DNA from: Lentisphaeria bacterium
Lineage (GTDB): Bacteria; Verrucomicrobiota; Lentisphaeria; JABSQK01; CAJWLW01
Assembly: GCA_030754995.1 (NCBI GenBank)
Contig: JASLZG010000009.1
Coordinates: forward strand, 1-33,548
Reading direction: 5' to 3'
Length of the DNA: 33,548 nucleotides
The notes beneath the pieces were generated by a model, which saw only the letters and a program-made list of their open reading frames with translations, had not been told where the DNA came from and made no database searches. Shown here piece by piece: positions 1-10,211 of the stretch (position 1 is its first letter; the number at the start of each line of letters is the position of its first letter). Position numbers and translations under genes: made by a program.

Positions 1-11
1 CTCGGCACAAA

Positions 12-683
12 TCAGTCGATCCGTTCCGCGGTGCCGCCGCAGCAGGCCTGGATCAGGCCGATCGCTTCGCCGGCAACCTGCTGTTGCCGTTCTGCGGACA
101 TCGCATCGGTGCTCTCGACGATCAGCAGCACCTCCTTGCTGGCGGCGGTGACCTTGCTGAACTCGCCCTGCACGACGTCCAGTCGGCAAATGACGCGATT
201 GTCCGCATCGACGTATCCGAATTCGCCCGCCGTCACCGGCTGCGGTTCCTCACTGCCGAGCGGAACAAACGTCTCACTGCCGTCGAACAACTGCAGGGTC
301 ACCGGCAGCGACATGGTTGCGAGATCGTGAGCCCCCAGGCTGAACAGGGTTCGCAGCGAAATCAGGTTGTAGGCATCGACGAAGTTGTTGATGCTCGGCA
401 GGCAGCCGCGTTTCAGAGCGTAGCGATACAGGTTGGGTATCGACGGCGGGTGCTTCTTCGGATTGACGCCGACGCTGCGAAACAGTTCGTAGAGCCGCGT
501 CAGTTCCGGGGTGGCGATCAACTCCTTGAGATCGGCGTAACGACCGCGTGCCTGCGCTGCCGCCGCTTCGATGTCCGCCTGCAGCCCGGCATTGGCCGGG
601 CCGATGGTGACGTCGCGAAAGACAACAGCGGTGGCGCGCAGGCCGAGGCGCAGACAGTCATCGGAAACTTCGAAGAGGCTCAC
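12..683 (-). CDS. B3/B4 domain-containing protein (PheT B3/4-like, tRNA-editing-like fold)
   Basis: 223-aa ORF; 'GVNPKKHPPSIPNLYRYALKRGCLPSINNFVDAYNLISL' is the hallmark of stand-alone B3/4 proteins. GTG start overlaps the purA stop (GTGA). Confidence 0.85.
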   Translation of the reverse strand: MSLFEVSDDCLRLGLRATAVVFRDVTIGPANAGLQADIEAAAAQARGRYADLKELIATPELTRLYELFRSVGVNPKKHPPSIPNLYRYALKRGCLPSINNFVDAYNLISLRTLFSLGAHDLATMSLPVTLQLFDGSETFVPLGSEEPQPVTAGEFGYVDADNRVICRLDVVQGEFSKVTAASKEVLLIVESTDAMSAERQQQVAGEAIGLIQACCGGTAERID

Positions 684-1960
684 TCCGAGCGATGGATCAG
701 CGCGTCACGGGCCGGGCCGACGGAAATCATCGTGATCGGCGCGGCGATCAGCGACTCGATCTTCTCGACGTAGTCGCGAGCGGCAGCTGGCAGTTCGTTG
801 TATTCACGAACCTCCGAGACATCCGACTTCCAGCCGGGCATCGTCTCGTACACCGGCCTGGCAATGTCCAGGGCACCGCCGACCGGAAAATCCGTGACCG
901 TCTCGCCGTTGACGTCGTAGGCCGTGCAGATCGGGATTTCATCGAGGTACCCGAGCACATCGACCAGTGACAGCACGACATCGGTGGCGGCTTGCAGCCG
1001 CACGCCGTACTTCGTGGCGACGGCATCGAACCAGCCGACCCGCCGCGGGCGTCCCGTGGTGGCGCCGTATTCGCCGGCGTCGCCGCCGCGCTCACGCAGC
1101 TCGTCGCCGTCTGCTCCCGGCAACTCAGTGACAAACGGGCCGGCCCCGACACAGCTCGAATATGCCTTGGTGACGGCGATGACCTTCTCGATGGCGTAAG
1201 GCGGCACGCCGGCCCCGACGCAGGCGTACCCCGCCAGTGTCGATGACGAAGTGGTGAACGGGTGGATGCCGTGTTCCGGGTCGCGCAAGGCGCCAAGCTG
1301 GCCTTCGAGCAGGATGTTCTTGCCGGCCCTGACCGCGTCGTGCAGCAGCACCGTAGTGTCGCAGATGTAGGAGGTCAACCGGGTGCTCAGCGTCGTCAGG
1401 TAGTCGATGATCGCATCGATCGACATGGGGTCCTTGCCGTAGAGCTCGGTCATCAGCGCGTCCTTGGCGGGCAGGGCGCGTTCGAGCTGGTTGCGCATGC
1501 GGTCAGGATCGGTGAGATCGGAGACGCGGATACCGACCTTCAGCGCCTTGTCGGCATAGAACGGGGCGATACCGCGCTTGGTGGAGCCGAAACTGGCGCC
1601 GGCGAGACGTTCCTCCTCGTAGCCGTCGAGCAGTCGGTGGTGCGGCAGCACGACCTGGGCGCGGTCCGAAACCTTCAGTTGCGGCTCGGGCACGTTGCGC
1701 TGCTGCAACTCGTCGAGCTCATCCCAGAAAACATCCAGGTCCAGCGCTACGCCGGGGCCGATCACGTTGGTGACACTGGGATAAAAGACCCCGGACGGCA
1801 GCAGGTGCAGGGCGAATTTGCCCTGCGGATTGATCACCGTATGGCCGGCGTTCGCCCCGCCTTGAAAGCGCACGACGAAGTCGGCATCGACGGCCAGCGA
1901 ATCGGTGATCTTGCCCTTGCCCTCGTCTCCCCAGTTACCGCCGGTGATGGCTGTAATCAT
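680..1960 (-). CDS. purA: Adenylosuccinate synthetase
   Basis: N-terminal 'GGNWGDEGKGKITD', 'RFQGGANAGHTV', 'EGQLGALRDPEHGIHPFTTSSST' and 'GATTGRPRRVGWFDAV' are PurA signatures. Confidence 0.97.
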   Translation of the reverse strand: MITAITGGNWGDEGKGKITDSLAVDADFVVRFQGGANAGHTVINPQGKFALHLLPSGVFYPSVTNVIGPGVALDLDVFWDELDELQQRNVPEPQLKVSDRAQVVLPHHRLLDGYEEERLAGASFGSTKRGIAPFYADKALKVGIRVSDLTDPDRMRNQLERALPAKDALMTELYGKDPMSIDAIIDYLTTLSTRLTSYICDTTVLLHDAVRAGKNILLEGQLGALRDPEHGIHPFTTSSSTLAGYACVGAGVPPYAIEKVIAVTKAYSSCVGAGPFVTELPGADGDELRERGGDAGEYGATTGRPRRVGWFDAVATKYGVRLQAATDVVLSLVDVLGYLDEIPICTAYDVNGETVTDFPVGGALDIARPVYETMPGWKSDVSEVREYNELPAAARDYVEKIESLIAAPITMISVGPARDALIHRSE

Positions 1961-2078
1961 CGGTGTCTCCTAATTAAGTCCGGGCGGTGACGATGCACCG
2001 CCTCCCGTAGCGGATCAAATACGTCCATGGCGGCAATCGCCGGATTCCGGCGATTGTGCCGTGCACAATATAGTGACG

Positions 2079-3533
2079 TCATCCGGCAAACCAAAATCGT
2101 TTGAAAACAACGGCCGTAGCCACCGCCAGGGTCAGCACCGCCGCCGCCGCAAAGACCCACGACTTGACACGCAATTGCACCGGCAAGGGCAACCGGCCGC
2201 GGGTGCAGCAGTACAGGCAGAACAGGGCGCTCATCGCCAGCGGAATGTAATAGCGCCCCTGGACGATCCGCATCTTCATTTCGCTGACGGTGACCAACAG
2301 CGCGTGCAGGACGAATACCGCCACCAGGAAAACGAACCCGGCGACCAGCCCGGGCCGGCCCAACGCCCTGGTCGTGGCGGCGGGTGCCGGTTCGGCCGCA
2401 ACCGCCACCAGCAGCATGACCAGGAAGGCGATCACGAAAAACATCGGCACCGGCGTATCCAGCCAGCCGAGGCGGCCGACAAACTGTCCGTACACCAGCG
2501 GCAGCGTCATGTTGTTGTAGATATTCTGCAGGTAAAAGAGCAGCGCACTCCACGGGCTGTCGATGATCGCACCGATGGCGTCCGGGCCGGCGGCCTGCAA
2601 ATGCGGCAATCCCGACTGGCGCACGATCAGCAGCCAGCCAGCCAGCAGTAGCGCGGCGGTGCCGGGTACGGCGATCATTGTCACGGCCCGCAGCCGGCGG
2701 TTTGCGAACTTCGCAGCTGGCAGCATCAGGCAGAGCAGACAGAGCGGCAGGTAGGCGATCTTGGCGACCGCAATGATGGCGGCCAGCACGGTCAGTTCAA
2801 CGATGGCCCGCCGGCCGACAGCCTGGCGGCTGTCGTCAAGCGTCAGCCGCAGGATTTTGGCAAGGAAAAGAAAGGCGGCCGCGTTGACGATGCTGTCCGC
2901 CCCCGGCGCCATCGCCTGCTGCATCGACATCGGCATCAGCGCCAGCAGGAACAGCGCCGGCTTGAGGACCGGCATCTGTTTGAGCGCCCACCAGACGATG
3001 GCCAGGTAGACGATGAGATTGGCGCCGCGGATCAGGTACAGCACGATGAGCACCGGCAGGTTCAGCGAATACCCGATGAAGCTGACAAGCGTCTGCGGCA
3101 GATACCCGATGAACGGGTAGTTGCAGGTATTGGAGAAGTCGTAGTATCGCGTACCGCCCTGACGCATCCGCACGTCGAAAGCCGCGACCAGCCGGGCCAG
3201 GTCCTGGGGGTTCGACTGTTTCGACGGGCTGGTGATGACGCTGATGTCACGCGCTGCGAGTTCCTCTTCGGTCCGGATCAGGGCGCCTGGCAGGACGGCG
3301 CCCGTGCCGGATTCGCCGGTAACCGGGCGGCAGCACAGACGCCCCTGGGCGAAGCTGATGGCGCGGTAAAAGTGATTGTACTCGTCCGGCGTCTGGAACG
3401 GCGGGACCAGGAGGATCCAGGCAACGCCGAACGCCAGGCCGATGCGCAGAAACAACCGGTGCCATTGCGTCTCTCCGGGCGATGCCGTTTCCAACTCTTC
3501 CTGCGAGCTTGCGGATTCGTGATTGTCGTTCAA
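2079..3533 (-). CDS. DUF2142-family polytopic membrane protein
   Basis: 'PPFQTPDEYNHFYRAISFAQG', 'GYLPQTLVSFIGYSLNLPVLIVLYLIRGANLIVYLAIVWWALKQMP' and many hydrophobic segments. The ORF track extends to 3722, but that overlaps the divergent DUF3127 gene; a TTG at 3533 (LNDNHESAS...) is the most plausible start. Confidence 0.75.
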   Translation of the reverse strand: MNDNHESASSQEELETASPGETQWHRLFLRIGLAFGVAWILLVPPFQTPDEYNHFYRAISFAQGRLCCRPVTGESGTGAVLPGALIRTEEELAARDISVITSPSKQSNPQDLARLVAAFDVRMRQGGTRYYDFSNTCNYPFIGYLPQTLVSFIGYSLNLPVLIVLYLIRGANLIVYLAIVWWALKQMPVLKPALFLLALMPMSMQQAMAPGADSIVNAAAFLFLAKILRLTLDDSRQAVGRRAIVELTVLAAIIAVAKIAYLPLCLLCLMLPAAKFANRRLRAVTMIAVPGTAALLLAGWLLIVRQSGLPHLQAAGPDAIGAIIDSPWSALLFYLQNIYNNMTLPLVYGQFVGRLGWLDTPVPMFFVIAFLVMLLVAVAAEPAPAATTRALGRPGLVAGFVFLVAVFVLHALLVTVSEMKMRIVQGRYYIPLAMSALFCLYCCTRGRLPLPVQLRVKSWVFAAAAVLTLAVATAVVFKRFWFAG

Positions 3534-3622
3534 GTTGTAGGGCGTGTGGTGACGAATAATGGAATGGCAACGCGGCGACGGTATTATATTGTCGGACCCG
3601 TTAAAGGCAAAGGAGAGTGCAC

Positions 3623-3988
3623 ATGGAGATCCAGGGACGCCTGCTGGAGGTCGGGGAAACCGTCGATGTTTCCGATCGCTTCCGCAAACGCGAGTTTGTT
3701 GTCGAGTACGCCGACAACCCACAGTACCCGGAGTACCTGAAGTTCGAGCTGGTCCAGGACAAGTGTACCATGCTCGACGACTACAATCCGGGCAGCGATG
3801 TTGTCGTGCATTTCGATCTGAAGGGTCGCAAATGGACCGACCCCCAGGGACAGGTGAAGTATTTCAATTCACTGCAGGCCTGGCGCCTGGCGCCTGCCGG
3901 CAATACCGGCCCGCCGCCGCCAATGCCCCCACCGCCCGACGATATGGGCGTTGAGGAGTTCGAGAATATCGACGACCTGAAGTTCTGA
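3623..3988 (+). CDS. DUF3127 domain protein (small OB-fold-like protein)
   Basis: 'MEIQGRLLEVGETVDVSDRFRKREFVVEYADNPQYPEYLKFELVQDKC...GRKW' matches DUF3127-type proteins; good SD (AAAGGAG) upstream of ATG 3623. Confidence 0.8.
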   Translation: MEIQGRLLEVGETVDVSDRFRKREFVVEYADNPQYPEYLKFELVQDKCTMLDDYNPGSDVVVHFDLKGRKWTDPQGQVKYFNSLQAWRLAPAGNTGPPPPMPPPPDDMGVEEFENIDDLKF

Positions 3989-4026
3989 GCCGGTAGCACG
4001 AAGCTTTTCGGGCCTGTGCTGCGTCG

Positions 4027-7000
4027 TCACCGCACTTCCAGCATGAAACTCTCCGAATGGCTGTTGAACTCCGGCGCGTACATGCACTGGATGTTGGCGA
4101 TGCCGCTCTGATACCTGCCCCGGTGCGCCACCCGCGTCGAATACTCGAAGACATACGTGCCCTTCGGCAGATAGTCGATAAAGAAGTGACTCGCCGTGTC
4201 GCGGGTGCTCTGGTAATACGCCAGCCCGTCCTGGTACCTGTACTTCGACAACACGTTCACCGGTTCCGTACCGGCCCCGCGCTGGTCCTTCAAGTGCACG
4301 TACTCCATGTCGCGGTCGACGCGCAGCACCAACCGCACCACCAGCTCGTCACCGACGCCGATGACCCCCTCTACCTTGTTCAGCACCGGCCCCTTCCCGG
4401 TGTTCTCCTTGATGTACAGCGCCTTCTCCAGCGTCAGCGGCGTCGCCGTGTGCGGCGTGATCTTGCGCATGTCCTCCATGTACTGCCAGTGGATGCTGCC
4501 CCAGCTCACACCCTCGTCGATCTTGGTCAGCGTGACTTCGCCCATTGCCGGCTTGACCTCAGCCCCGCCAAAACGCTCCTCGTAGAAGCCGGTGCCGGCT
4601 TCGACGTTTTTCGGCTCGATCGCGACGCCGGCCAATGCCACCGCCACCAGCTCGTCCGAGGCCAGCAGGTCGGTGCCGCGCAGCAGCATGGCGTACACCG
4701 CATCGGCGGTGGCGCGTGTCGTCTTCCAGTCGCGCGTTTGTTTCTGCTTGAGCAGCCAGACCTTGCAGTCCTCGACCGCCTTGTCGTCTTTGGCGACTTC
4801 GTCGAAGGCCTCGATCATCATCGCCTGGGTCTCGATCGGCGCCCGGTACCACCACCAGGAATGCTCGGTGTCGCGCCAGTACATGCCCATCTCCTCCTCG
4901 TTCACAGAATGCTCGTGGATCGATCGCATGATCTTCGCCGGGGTCCCTTTGCCCGCCCCGAACCGCTGCAGGCCAACCGCCAGGTGTCCTTGCGACAGGC
5001 GCGACACGGTCAGCCACTGTTTGCGTGCCTGCCCGAGAAAGTAGTCAACGGCCTCCTTCGCATTCGCCGCAATGACCTGGTCCTCGAGAAAGAAGCTGCG
5101 CCCGTAGATGTACAAGGCGATCGCCGGGCCCAGATTGTTGTTGTCAAGACGTTTGTCCCGCTTCAACTGCTGATATCTCTGGTTGATCGAGCCATCCAGA
5201 AAGTTGAGTGCCTTCAGCGCCGGCTTGACGTCGATGCGCTTGACGCCGAGATGGCGCAGCCGACCGTAGCCCGTAGTGATGTACAACGTGATGTAATGAT
5301 TCGACGGGCCGCCGGGGAACCAGCCCCACGAACCGTCGCCGCGCTGCATTTCCTCGAGCCGGCGCTGCTGCCCGCGGCGTTCGCGGTTGAGCCGATTCCT
5401 GTCGAACAGTATGCCGAGGTTGCGCCGCGCCTCGCTCTCGCTCCCGGCTTGGCGGACCCATGGGGTTTCCTCGAGCATCACGGCCTTGAGCTCGGCGTTT
5501 TTCTCCAGCGGGCTGTCGAGCGCCTCGGTCCCTTTCCACTGGTCGAAAATCCGCCGGATCTTCGGGTCGGAACTGGCGATGTGCGAAGCCAGGGCATTGG
5601 CGTACAAACGGTTGAACACCTGCTCGGCGCAGCCGTGCGGGTACTCCATCAGGTAGGGCAGAGCCATCACTGCGTACCACGCCGGCTGTGACACCATCTG
5701 CACCGTCAGGCTCTCGTGCCGGATCGTGTCGGAACCGCCGGAGGCCAGGAGTTTTTCGAACTTGAACGTCTTCTTGCCGGCGTCGCGGACCGGCAGCGGC
5801 AGCGATTCGGTGACCATGATGCGACGCGGCAGTACCGGCAGGTAGCCTTCCTCGCCGTCCGAAAGCTTGTTGGTCGCGGCCACGGCGGTGTAGCTGAGGA
5901 ACCCCTGGCCATCGGGCACCGCGAGCGCCCAGGAATACGTCCGCGACTCCTTGGCGGGAATGTCGAACCCCTTGTCGGTCCGCTCATTTCCCAGCGCTTG
6001 ATCGGCGGACTGCGTAGTTCTTGCGTCGGCCAGGGACAGGCGGACGGTGCCCTGCTGGCGGGTCGGTGACTGGTTGATCACCTTGACCGTGAACTCGAGC
6101 CTGTCACCCTCGCGCAGGAAGCGCGGCGGATTCGGCTGCACCATCAGGTCCTTGGCGGTGACCACGCTGTCCTGCAGGAAACCGCTGCGCAGCCCGGCAT
6201 CGTGCGCCAACGCCATGAACTTCCACTTGGTCAGAGCCTCCGGCATCTCGAACTCCAGCTTGACGCGACCCTCGCCGTCACTGATCAGGTGGGGGAAGAA
6301 GAAAGCGGTTTCCTGCAGGTTCCTGCGGGCCGTTACTTTGCCCAGGTCCGGTCCCTTCGGCGCGCCGCCGGCGGCGGCGGTCGGCGGCGCCGCCGGGTCC
6401 AGGGCAACAGCTCCGTCCTTTCGAGCTGCCTTCCCCTGGGCGAGCACGGTGCCGTCAGCCATTTCCATCCCATCGGCATCCGCCGCCATCTCCATCGACG
6501 CCATCGGTGCCGGGGCACTGCTTAAGCTGCGATATTCGACGACCCCGCCCCGGCGGCCGCCATAGCTGTGATAGAAGTTCCTGGTGACATCCGGGTGAAA
6601 GCCGCGATATCTGAGGTTGCCGTTTTTCCGGTGGCTCGGCCAGCGGCCCTGCAGACGATGCCAGGAAACAAGAAGGTTCTGAAACTGCGACTGCAGGCGT
6701 GACCGGTCATGCCGGAATACGCCGATGCTTTGCGCCCAATGATGCGGCAGATAGGCATCGAGCGATTCGTCGTAGAGCCCGGCGACCATCTCGGCCACCA
6801 CCTTTTCGGCGTCCGTCCCGGTGATTATCGCAGTCCAGGTTTCCTTTTCGGCCGGCCCGAGCTTCGAAGTGAAATGCTCCCACTTCACCTGGAGTTTCTT
6901 GTTGCTCCACGGCACCGTGACCGGGCGCACTGTTATGTAGCCCCGATTCTCCCGCACCATCGTAACGCGCACCGTGAAGCCACCGCGCATCTCCTCGGTC

Positions 7001-10000
7001 ACTGCCAGTTCGATGATCTCCTGGGTGAGTTGCGGGTCGGTCCAGAAACTCCGCAGAATCTTCTTGCGATGCTCGATCTCGATGTATGCCCGGGCCCGAT
7101 CGTAGCCGCTGCCCCACAGCGCCGTGAGGCTGTCACCCGGCTCAACCTGCCAAGTCGGTGCCGTGAGCAGGAATGGAATCTTCAGGTTGCACTTGGGCGC
7201 CTGCGGATCGAGCACCTGCAACGGCTGCAGAGCAGTGACCGGCTTGCCGAAACGATCAGTCGACTCCAGTTTGGCACGGTACAGCCCGGGCTCGAGCGCC
7301 ACCGAAAGCTCCGCCCCGCCCTCGGCATCCGTCGTGAACGGCCGTTCGGCGGCAACCTCGCCGACTGGCCAGGTGTTGGGATCGGCAAGGTCCGGCTCTG
7401 CCGCCTGCCCGGCCGGCGACGGCATGCGGCGATGCCGCTGCCAGCCTTGGGGCCGGGGACGCTGGACGGTTGCCGGCGCCTGCAGCCGGAAAATCCTGAC
7501 GGTACCCTCAGCCCTCTGGCCGACGCCATCAAGCGTGCGCGTACCGATCGTCAGCACCACGGGCTTGTCCTTCTCCTGCCACTGGCCGGTGCTGAGTGTC
7601 GCCTGCAGAGTGGTGTAGCCGACGTTGACGGTGCGGCTGGCGGAGCGTGTTTCGCCGGCGGTGTCGGTGACATCGGCGTCGACCGAGAAAGTGAAGGTCG
7701 GTTCGTCGGCCGCCGGCACCGTCCGGTCCGGCGTGGCATTGAAGGTGACCTTGAACGAGCCGTCGGTCTCGGTCCGCACGATCCCGTGGAGGATCTCCTG
7801 GCCGCCGGACTGCGGCGGCATCCACCAGCGATACCAGCCCCACCACGGCGGATACCGAACCTCACGCACGACGCGGTACTGCACCTTGGCGCCATTGACC
7901 GCGGCCCCGGTGTAGCTGATGGCATGTCCCGTGATGGTGACGCCGGCATCCAGCTTCGGGGCGGTTTCCGGCGGCTCGAGGGTGACCTCGAACTTCGGCC
8001 GCTTGTACTCCTCGACCGTGACGTTGGTAATGCCGTTGGGCTGACCCTCGACGGCGATCGACATGCGGCCCATCAGCCGATCGCGCGGCGCCGTGAAGCT
8101 GCCGGAAAACGAACCGTAATCGTTGGTGCGAAAGTCGCGGCGCTCAATTTCCTTGTGATTGACGTCGCGGAAAGTGACCATGAGCTTGCGGTTGTTGATG
8201 GTGCGGTACGCGTCTTTCCCTTGGTCCGAATATATGCAGATGCCCTTGAAACGGATCGTCTGTCCCGGGCGGTAGAGCGAGCGATCGGTGAAAAACATGG
8301 TGTGTTCCTGCGGCCGGACCGTCATCTCATAGGCGCGTGCCGAAAGGTTGTTGGTCGAAACACGATCGCCCTGGTGTTTCGCCACAATGACATGCGGCTG
8401 CGGGTTGATGGCCGCTTTGAAATAGCCGTTTTTGTCGGTGCGCACATCGCCCCCCGTCCGCTGCCAATTCCGGCGAACCCGGTGCCAGAACTGGACCTGT
8501 ACACCCTCGATCGGCTCGCCGCTGCGCGCCGCCAGCACGAAACCGCCGACCCGGTTCGATCCCTGTCGCGTTCGCGTGACGATCGCCAGGTCACTGACCC
8601 AGAAGCTGCGATAGTTCACGAAATTCCTCTCCTTCTGAAAATTCGGGGTGCAACTGGAGATGACGAAATAATGACCCTTCGCCAGGTCCCCGGGCACCTC
8701 GACCTGATGTTGCCGCAACTGATAATCGTCCGTCGGCGGCAGATCCACAGACCAGGATTTAACCGGCGGCATGCCGATCAGTTCCTGCTGTTGCCGGCGC
8801 GTCGCCAACTGATCGAGCGACCAGCTCCGTGAACTGAGCAGCTTGTTCCAGTCGTACGGCACGACGCGAAACCAGATCTTGTCGATGTTCTTGTAGCTGA
8901 CACTGACTTTCGGCCATGGCTCGTTCCACACCTGCTCGACCATCAGGTCGACCTGCTTCGCTTCGATGGTTTGGACCAGGTTGTGGCAGGAATTGCCGCC
9001 CGGGGTCTCCGGGTGTGCCCTGGCGCCGCGCGTCGCCAGCCGGTGGGCACCGGCGAAATCGCTGTCGTTCTGCAGGATCATCGCCCAGTGATGCAGCGCC
9101 CGGGCCGAGATGCGGTGGTCGGCCCACTGATCGACGAAGCGCTCGAGCGCGGCGATGTAGCGCTCTTTTTTGTCGGCGCCGTAGGCCTGGTTGTAGCCGT
9201 AGACCAGGCGGCCGAGGTCGGCATCGATGCGGGCGTCCGGGTTGGCGTCGCTCTTGTGGAAGCGCAGCACCTCCTGGTAGACCTGCAATGCCCTGACCTT
9301 GGTCGAGGTGTCGTCGGTGGTCTCGATCTGCCAGGCGAGGAAGTCGTCGAGCTTGTCGAAGACCGGGGTGTCGGCGGCGAGGTCGAAGGCGTCCTGGGCG
9401 CGGTTTCCCGCCTGCTCGCCGGCACTGTAAAAACCCAGGGCCTCAAAGGCCAGGAAATCGTAGAGGGTCGGGCGGAAGCTGTCCGGTGCATTGCCGGCGG
9501 TGAGCAGTTCCGTATAATCGGCGATCGGCATCTTCTGCAGGGTTTCGGCGGCCGCCAGGGCGGTTGAGAAATGCTTGTCGATCTCGGCCAGGATCGTTGC
9601 CAGGTCCCAGCTCATGATGTCGTTGCCGGCGGCTTCGCCGGTCTGCGTGCGCTGCATGAAGCGCCAGCGGTTCTGCTGGAAAAAGTGCCAGTACCAGTGG
9701 GCCAGAATAGTCTGGAGAATCGGCTTGACCTCGTCCGGCGCGTCTTCGATTTCGGCTTGGAGGTTGGCGATCTTCTCTTCCGCCTTGCCGCCCTGGATCT
9801 CGGTGTGGTGGCGGATCTTCTTGGTTATCGCCTTGACCGCTTCGGCATAGGCTTTGTCGGCCAGGGCACCTTCGACGATCGGTTCGAGCAGTTCCATGGC
9901 GGTTTTTGGCAGGCCGTTGGCTTCGGCTTCGGCGACGTCCTTCCAGGCCGCCGTGCGGTCGGCGGCAAAGGCGCAGTGGACGAGCAGGAACAGGGGTATG

Positions 10001-10020
10001 AAATAACGAATCATTGACAC
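4027..10020 (-). CDS. Alpha-2-macroglobulin family protein (large bacterial A2M, MG domains plus thioester)
   Basis: 1997-aa ORF with signal peptide (MSMIRYFIPLFLLVHCAFA); 'DRSLYRPGQTIRFKGI', 'NLQETAFFFPHLISDGEGRVKLEFEMPEALTKWKFMALAHD' and thioester-type motif 'YPHGCAEQVFNRLYANALA'. Confidence 0.95.
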   Translation of the reverse strand: MSMIRYFIPLFLLVHCAFAADRTAAWKDVAEAEANGLPKTAMELLEPIVEGALADKAYAEAVKAITKKIRHHTEIQGGKAEEKIANLQAEIEDAPDEVKPILQTILAHWYWHFFQQNRWRFMQRTQTGEAAGNDIMSWDLATILAEIDKHFSTALAAAETLQKMPIADYTELLTAGNAPDSFRPTLYDFLAFEALGFYSAGEQAGNRAQDAFDLAADTPVFDKLDDFLAWQIETTDDTSTKVRALQVYQEVLRFHKSDANPDARIDADLGRLVYGYNQAYGADKKERYIAALERFVDQWADHRISARALHHWAMILQNDSDFAGAHRLATRGARAHPETPGGNSCHNLVQTIEAKQVDLMVEQVWNEPWPKVSVSYKNIDKIWFRVVPYDWNKLLSSRSWSLDQLATRRQQQELIGMPPVKSWSVDLPPTDDYQLRQHQVEVPGDLAKGHYFVISSCTPNFQKERNFVNYRSFWVSDLAIVTRTRQGSNRVGGFVLAARSGEPIEGVQVQFWHRVRRNWQRTGGDVRTDKNGYFKAAINPQPHVIVAKHQGDRVSTNNLSARAYEMTVRPQEHTMFFTDRSLYRPGQTIRFKGICIYSDQGKDAYRTINNRKLMVTFRDVNHKEIERRDFRTNDYGSFSGSFTAPRDRLMGRMSIAVEGQPNGITNVTVEEYKRPKFEVTLEPPETAPKLDAGVTITGHAISYTGAAVNGAKVQYRVVREVRYPPWWGWYRWWMPPQSGGQEILHGIVRTETDGSFKVTFNATPDRTVPAADEPTFTFSVDADVTDTAGETRSASRTVNVGYTTLQATLSTGQWQEKDKPVVLTIGTRTLDGVGQRAEGTVRIFRLQAPATVQRPRPQGWQRHRRMPSPAGQAAEPDLADPNTWPVGEVAAERPFTTDAEGGAELSVALEPGLYRAKLESTDRFGKPVTALQPLQVLDPQAPKCNLKIPFLLTAPTWQVEPGDSLTALWGSGYDRARAYIEIEHRKKILRSFWTDPQLTQEIIELAVTEEMRGGFTVRVTMVRENRGYITVRPVTVPWSNKKLQVKWEHFTSKLGPAEKETWTAIITGTDAEKVVAEMVAGLYDESLDAYLPHHWAQSIGVFRHDRSRLQSQFQNLLVSWHRLQGRWPSHRKNGNLRYRGFHPDVTRNFYHSYGGRRGGVVEYRSLSSAPAPMASMEMAADADGMEMADGTVLAQGKAARKDGAVALDPAAPPTAAAGGAPKGPDLGKVTARRNLQETAFFFPHLISDGEGRVKLEFEMPEALTKWKFMALAHDAGLRSGFLQDSVVTAKDLMVQPNPPRFLREGDRLEFTVKVINQSPTRQQGTVRLSLADARTTQSADQALGNERTDKGFDIPAKESRTYSWALAVPDGQGFLSYTAVAATNKLSDGEEGYLPVLPRRIMVTESLPLPVRDAGKKTFKFEKLLASGGSDTIRHESLTVQMVSQPAWYAVMALPYLMEYPHGCAEQVFNRLYANALASHIASSDPKIRRIFDQWKGTEALDSPLEKNAELKAVMLEETPWVRQAGSESEARRNLGILFDRNRLNRERRGQQRRLEEMQRGDGSWGWFPGGPSNHYITLYITTGYGRLRHLGVKRIDVKPALKALNFLDGSINQRYQQLKRDKRLDNNNLGPAIALYIYGRSFFLEDQVIAANAKEAVDYFLGQARKQWLTVSRLSQGHLAVGLQRFGAGKGTPAKIMRSIHEHSVNEEEMGMYWRDTEHSWWWYRAPIETQAMMIEAFDEVAKDDKAVEDCKVWLLKQKQTRDWKTTRATADAVYAMLLRGTDLLASDELVAVALAGVAIEPKNVEAGTGFYEERFGGAEVKPAMGEVTLTKIDEGVSWGSIHWQYMEDMRKITPHTATPLTLEKALYIKENTGKGPVLNKVEGVIGVGDELVVRLVLRVDRDMEYVHLKDQRGAGTEPVNVLSKYRYQDGLAYYQSTRDTASHFFIDYLPKGTYVFEYSTRVAHRGRYQSGIANIQCMYAPEFNSHSESFMLEVR

Positions 10021-10211
10021 GAATCCCTCCGTTGGGTGGTTGGGGTATACAGTATAGACGTACGTGGGTGTATTTTCTTATGTATTAAAATTCAGATCGC
10101 CGTACTGGAACAACCCGCCTCCCGCGCCGCGGTCACCGGGGGTCTCCTTGTTTTCGGTAAAAACTGCAACATCTTCCGTTCGAGGCAACCCCACAACTAT
10201 CCGGATTCCAA

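Noticed and set aside
3534-3722. N-terminal extension of the DUF2142 ORF in the ORF track
   Set aside because: Overlaps the well-supported divergent DUF3127 gene and its SD; a start at TTG 3533 avoids this.
3989-4026. Possible terminator between convergent DUF3127 and A2M genes
   Set aside because: Only a short AGCAC...GTGCT pairing and a small CGAA-GCTT-TTCG palindrome without a U-tract; too weak to call.
6709-8832. 707-aa plus-strand ORF inside the A2M gene (also 4057-5691, 544 aa)
   Set aside because: Antisense shadow ORFs caused by high GC third-position bias; translations are Arg/His/Leu-rich with no recognisable domain, while the opposite strand has a strong A2M match.
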